From VAZQ01 sp050179645 (lineage in GTDB: Bacteria; Pseudomonadota; Alphaproteobacteria; Rhizobiales; Xanthobacteraceae), in assembly GCA_050179645.1 (NCBI GenBank), contig JBFXEX010000028.1, positions 1 through 53,935 on the forward strand: a DNA stretch of 53,935 bases, given 5' to 3'. Each line of letters begins with the position of its first letter. Within the stretch, counting starts at the first letter, position 1. Positions 50,556 through 53,935 of the stretch are shown piece after piece. The notes beneath the pieces were generated by a model that was not told the origin of the DNA, searched no databases, and worked only from the letters and a program-made list of their open reading frames with translations. A program made the position numbers and the translations under genes.

Positions 50556-52339
50556 GACGTGGCGCTCGCTCTCACCACTGCGGCTGGCGACGCAACCAAC
50601 CCGACGCGTCGCGCAACCAGCCAATAGACGAACAGAAATGGCACCATCAGTACCAGCATGATCAGCGTTGCGGCCGATGCCTTGCCGTAGGCTGAGGACT
50701 GTACATAGCCCCAGACCAGCACCGAGAAAGGCAGATTGTTCGGCACCGACAGCACGACCGGCAGCGACAGCTCGCGATAGCTCAAGAGGGCGATCCAGAT
50801 CCAGGCATACAGCATGGTCGGCGCGAGCAACGGTGCCAGCACCGAGCGCAATACCCCGCCGGTGCCTGCGCCGCTGACTTGGGCTGCCTCGTCGAGTTCG
50901 TGGTGGATCTGGATCATGGCGCTGTTGGTCATACGGGTACCATAGCTTAGCCGCGCGATGACATAGACCAGCACAAGGATCCAGACCGTGCCGTAGATCG
51001 GCACGATGCGGTTGAGTACGAACAGAGCCAGCAGCAGTGCGGCGATCGAGAAGACGATCGGCGGCACAGTGACGGGGAGGAAAGCGAAGAAATCGATCAC
51101 GCCGCGCCCGCGCATCTTCGAGCGCAGAACAACCCAGGACACTGCAACGCTGAGCGCCACCGTGATGGTCGGCACGACCAACATCAGGATGACGGTATTG
51201 ATGATGCTGCTGGTCAGCAGCTCGGTCGGAATGTCGTAGAAGTTCTTCCAAGACAACTGGTCGAAGGCCGCGATTGACGGCGTCTGCAGGTAGGGCAGGC
51301 CGGCCGCCCAGACTAGCATCAGGATCGGTAGCATTTGGCTTATGATGAAATAGAGGGCGACGAATGTGACCGCCCAGGTTTTGCCGCGCCCGAGCGGCAA
51401 AATGCGTGGCCGGTAACCCTTGCCGGTGACGACGGCGTAGCGCGGCGCCTGGCGTTGCACCAGCCGATAGCACCAGCTCAGGATTACCGCAAACACCACC
51501 ATGAGCATACCGAGAGCAGCGACGTTGCCGTATTCCGGCAGGCCCTCAGTTGGCGTGAGCGAAAAGAAAACATAAGTCGAGAACGTGAAGATGCGCTGTG
51601 TCATGCCGAGGATCGCTGGCACGTCGAAGGAGGCGAAGCAGACGGCTGAGACGTAGATCGCCGCTGCCAGCAGTCCCGGCCACAGCACGCGCGCGGTAAC
51701 GCGCATCACAGCCTGCCATGGCTTGGCACCGCTCATCGCGGCAGCTTCTTCCAGGGCAGGGTCCATGGAACGCATGACGACCGACGTCATGATGAAGGCG
51801 AGAGGCGTCAAGCTGAGTCCCTCGACCACCCCCATCCAGACGATGTTGCCGATATTGAACGGCGCCTGGCTGAGGTCAAACAGGGACATCAACGCCAAGT
51901 TGATAAGACCGATCCGCGGATGCAGCAGGAAGACCCAGCCGAGCGCGACTGCAAAGCCGGGAATCAGCAGCGCCACTGTCATCAAAGTGAACACGACCGG
52001 CTTACCGGGAAAGTCGGTCCGTTCCATGAGCCAGGCGATTGGAAGCCCGAGCGAAAAGGAGACGATCAGCGTGACTGCAAGGAATGCGAACGTGTTGCGG
52101 ATCACCCGATATGTGAACGGGTCGCCAAAAATTGCCGCATAGTTTGCGAGCGTGTAGCCTAGTCCGGCATCCCCCGGCGCGCCTTCGATGAAAGACAGCC
52201 AGAAAATGGTTATGAGCAGCATCGCAATGGCCGCGCAAGCAAGCAGGACCAGCGCGATAAGTACAGCACGCGTGATATCACGCTGACGTACGTGAGAGGG
52301 GAGGGAACTGGGGCGGTTTTCGGTAACGGCAGCCGTCAC
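50552..52339 (-). CDS. ABC importer permease, fused double unit
   Basis: This 595-residue membrane protein is initiated at GTG 52339, with an AGGGG stretch upstream. It has about 12 hydrophobic segments in two halves. The ATPase-contact loops are EEAAAMSGAKPWQAVMRV and DEAAQVSGAGTGGVLRSV. The architecture matches iron/spermidine-type fused permeases, as in the permease at 25269-26987. It lies between the binding protein and ATPase genes of the hydantoinase-linked importer. Confidence 0.94.
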   Translation of the reverse strand: MTAAVTENRPSSLPSHVRQRDITRAVLIALVLLACAAIAMLLITIFWLSFIEGAPGDAGLGYTLANYAAIFGDPFTYRVIRNTFAFLAVTLIVSFSLGLPIAWLMERTDFPGKPVVFTLMTVALLIPGFAVALGWVFLLHPRIGLINLALMSLFDLSQAPFNIGNIVWMGVVEGLSLTPLAFIMTSVVMRSMDPALEEAAAMSGAKPWQAVMRVTARVLWPGLLAAAIYVSAVCFASFDVPAILGMTQRIFTFSTYVFFSLTPTEGLPEYGNVAALGMLMVVFAVILSWCYRLVQRQAPRYAVVTGKGYRPRILPLGRGKTWAVTFVALYFIISQMLPILMLVWAAGLPYLQTPSIAAFDQLSWKNFYDIPTELLTSSIINTVILMLVVPTITVALSVAVSWVVLRSKMRGRGVIDFFAFLPVTVPPIVFSIAALLLALFVLNRIVPIYGTVWILVLVYVIARLSYGTRMTNSAMIQIHHELDEAAQVSGAGTGGVLRSVLAPLLAPTMLYAWIWIALLSYRELSLPVVLSVPNNLPFSVLVWGYVQSSAYGKASAATLIMLVLMVPFLFVYWLVARRVGLVASPAAVVRASATS

Positions 52340-52469
52340 GCTTGCAATGCCCCTCGGCTGTCATCCAGGACGCGTCCAGAGACGCGACAAGTACTGCACC
52401 ATCGAGCGATCCGGGAGGGCGAGGTCTGGCCCAATTTCTCGTTTCGCTCGCGTGCGGCGACAGCCAACT

Positions 52470-53564
52470 TTACCGATTACGGATGATCTTGATAAGTTCG
52501 CTATGCTCCTTGGCGATACCCTGATTGGATTTCCACCAACTGATGTCGACATCGGTAAACTTGACGCCCTTGGCTCGTAACGCGGCGATCTTCTTCCCGC
52601 TATGGGAGCCCGGATAATTGTCAAGGTCTTGACCGTAAAGGTCCCAAACCACCTTCTCCTGGCCCTCGGGCGAAGAGATATAAAGTGTGTAGAGGATGGC
52701 CGCGTTTGGGTGTGCGGCGTGCGCCGGGATCGTCATATAGGCATAGCGTCTCTGCGCCATGTCGCTGACGATGTGCGTATCGAGAATGCCCTTGCCGCGA
52801 TAGCGTAGCCGGTTCTGTGAACCGCCACTGCAGTCAAGGACGAGCGCCGGAGTTTCTCCGGAGGCGATTCGATCCTCGGCCTCGCAACCAATCAGGCCGG
52901 CGATCTGGCCTGACATTTTGCTGATGAACTCCTTGGTCTTTTCAAAGCCCCACTTCGAGTCGGCGAGCATTACGTCGAAGCCGGCCAGAAACGGAGTGGT
53001 CACGAACTTGCCCTTGTATTCGGGCTTGAGCACATCGCTGATCACGCTGACCTGCGGCACCCATGTCGCGACTTTTACATTGTAGTTGATTCCCGGCAGA
53101 AAAGTCATGAAGCGCAACGAGGTGCCGTCGCCCTCGATTAACTCCGGCTTGATACGGTCCGGCATCAGCTTGAGCCAATCGACTTTCTGGAACAGCCCGC
53201 GAGTGAGATAGGGCGTGATCTGGATCGGCGTTGCCACATACACGTCGCCCGAGGCCGGCTGCCCAGCCTGCTTCTCCTGGTAGAGCGCGGCGGCAAGCGG
53301 TGCGAACGCTGGTCCCGGTACCCATTGGACGTCGAGATCGACGCCGAACATCTTCTTGATGCCCGCCTGCGCGACCTTGGCGCCGTCGGCGGCGCCGTTG
53401 ACGCTCGTGGTCGAGCGCAGCAGGAGCTTGCCTTCCTTCTTGGCACCCTCGATCACCTTAGCGAGTTCGGGATTAGTCGCAACGGTCTGAGCTTGTGCAG
53501 AGGGCGCGGCGAGCACGCAACCAATCGCCAGTGCGCAGGCTAGCATGATGAAAGTCGGTCGCAT
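52470..53564 (-). CDS. Periplasmic binding protein of the hydantoinase-linked ABC importer
   Basis: This 364-residue protein starts at MRPTFIMLACALAIGCVLAAPSAQAQ, a classical Sec signal peptide with GGAGGA upstream. An in-frame ATG at 53603 would spoil it. The mature sequence has the class F binding-protein start ELAKVIEGAKKEGKLLLRST. It continues with PEYKGKFVTTPFLAGFDVML and PNAAILYTLYISSPEGQEKVVWD. It is the first gene of the leftward importer/HyuAB unit. The related but more distant Tat-exported pair at 27177-29434 uses a different signal type. Confidence 0.92.
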   Translation of the reverse strand: MRPTFIMLACALAIGCVLAAPSAQAQTVATNPELAKVIEGAKKEGKLLLRSTTSVNGAADGAKVAQAGIKKMFGVDLDVQWVPGPAFAPLAAALYQEKQAGQPASGDVYVATPIQITPYLTRGLFQKVDWLKLMPDRIKPELIEGDGTSLRFMTFLPGINYNVKVATWVPQVSVISDVLKPEYKGKFVTTPFLAGFDVMLADSKWGFEKTKEFISKMSGQIAGLIGCEAEDRIASGETPALVLDCSGGSQNRLRYRGKGILDTHIVSDMAQRRYAYMTIPAHAAHPNAAILYTLYISSPEGQEKVVWDLYGQDLDNYPGSHSGKKIAALRAKGVKFTDVDISWWKSNQGIAKEHSELIKIIRNR

Positions 53565-53935
53565 GACGATTCCTCCGAACGCTAAAACGGGCTTCTCGCC
53601 CATTTGTTACAGTACAGGTTACATGATCCCGCTTCGGCGGTGAACTATCATTTTGGTCGCAGTGATAAAATGGTTTCGTATGCGCGACTCGACTGTCGTA
53701 GCGACAGTGCGATTTCCCCTGTGATTGCTCTCGAGTGTCGTTGCTTGAGAACTCATTTCGGATGCGGAGACCGGGATGGAAACTAGCACTATCGTGAGAG
53801 TGAGCGTTGAGTCGAAACCCTCGCTATCTTAGCAACTTCAAAAGGTTATGGACGCCGATTCGGCGTCCGGACGCTACGCGGATGACATCGGAATGCTGAT
53901 CTGCGACCCTCCATGTCAGCGGCTGTGGTTACACT
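53565..53935. promoter_or_regulatory. Upstream region of the importer/HyuAB unit with candidate operator repeats
   Basis: This 371-bp region at the right edge has no convincing gene. Two GTTACA copies at 53606-53611 and 53618-53623 are 12 bp apart, about 40-60 bp upstream of the start codon. A perfect 7-bp inverted repeat, ACTGTCG-TAG-CGACAGT, is at 53692-53708. Either could be a regulator site. The region is more A+T-rich than the coding DNA beside it. No promoter hexamers can be asserted. Confidence 0.4.

Overview
The window is GC-rich, densely coded DNA from an alphaproteobacterium. It is probably a member of the Hyphomicrobiales near the Bradyrhizobium/Rhodoplanes/Xanthobacteraceae group. 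This rests on overall codon use, the many periplasmic binding proteins (including Bug/TctC type), the short zinc-ribbon and S21 proteins, and palindromic intergenic repeats of the kind common in these genomes. That placement is inference, because no rRNA or other marker is present. I saw no tRNA, rRNA, CRISPR array, transposase or phage gene. The first gene runs off the left edge.

Layout. (a) 1-7524: a catabolic-looking island. Leftward genes encode a branched-chain-amino-acid-type binding protein, an SDR-fold protein, an alpha/beta hydrolase, a P450 with an unusual I-helix and a metal-dependent cyclase/amidohydrolase. A lone molybdenum-hydroxylase large subunit faces away from them. (b) 7665-15532: the most unusual block. 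It holds an orphan ParA-type ATPase, two paralogous DUF697 membrane proteins, an SbmA/YddA-type ABC protein, an orphan MbtH-like protein, a small membrane protein, a PvdE/SyrD-type cyclic-peptide exporter and an SPFH scaffold protein, with no peptide synthetase in sight. (c) 15617-20706: housekeeping and stress genes (MgtC, acyl desaturase, Lys/Ala-rich protein, cold-shock protein, ribosomal protein S21 and several small conserved proteins) and a DHPD-type binding protein. (d) 20995-25115: an L,D-transpeptidase, a Bug-type receptor and an MmgE/PrpD protein. (e) 25269-30543: a leftward iron/putrescine-type ABC importer with two tandem paralogous Tat-exported binding proteins. (f) 30795-35319: enoyl-CoA hydratase, family III CoA-transferase, S10 peptidase and SDR. 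(g) 35459-40151: small proteins, two c-type cytochromes, nicotinate phosphoribosyltransferase, ChaB and an HPF-like factor. (h) 40471-43593: an exported TPR-CHAT protease-like protein. (i) 43579-45282: a rearrangement scar carrying an IclR tail remnant and a Bug-protein head remnant on either side of a MetE-like gene. (j) 45333-53564: a leftward unit of binding protein, fused permease, ATPase, HyuA and HyuB, which looks like import coupled to hydrolysis of a hydantoin- or oxoproline-like compound.

The best candidate for an undescribed system is block (b). Its two divergent arms start from one control region at 11175-11535. It combines peptide-export ABC machinery with membrane-organising proteins (SPFH, DUF697) and a ParA-like ATPase. 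A compartment or positioning system for peptide export is an inference from gene content only.
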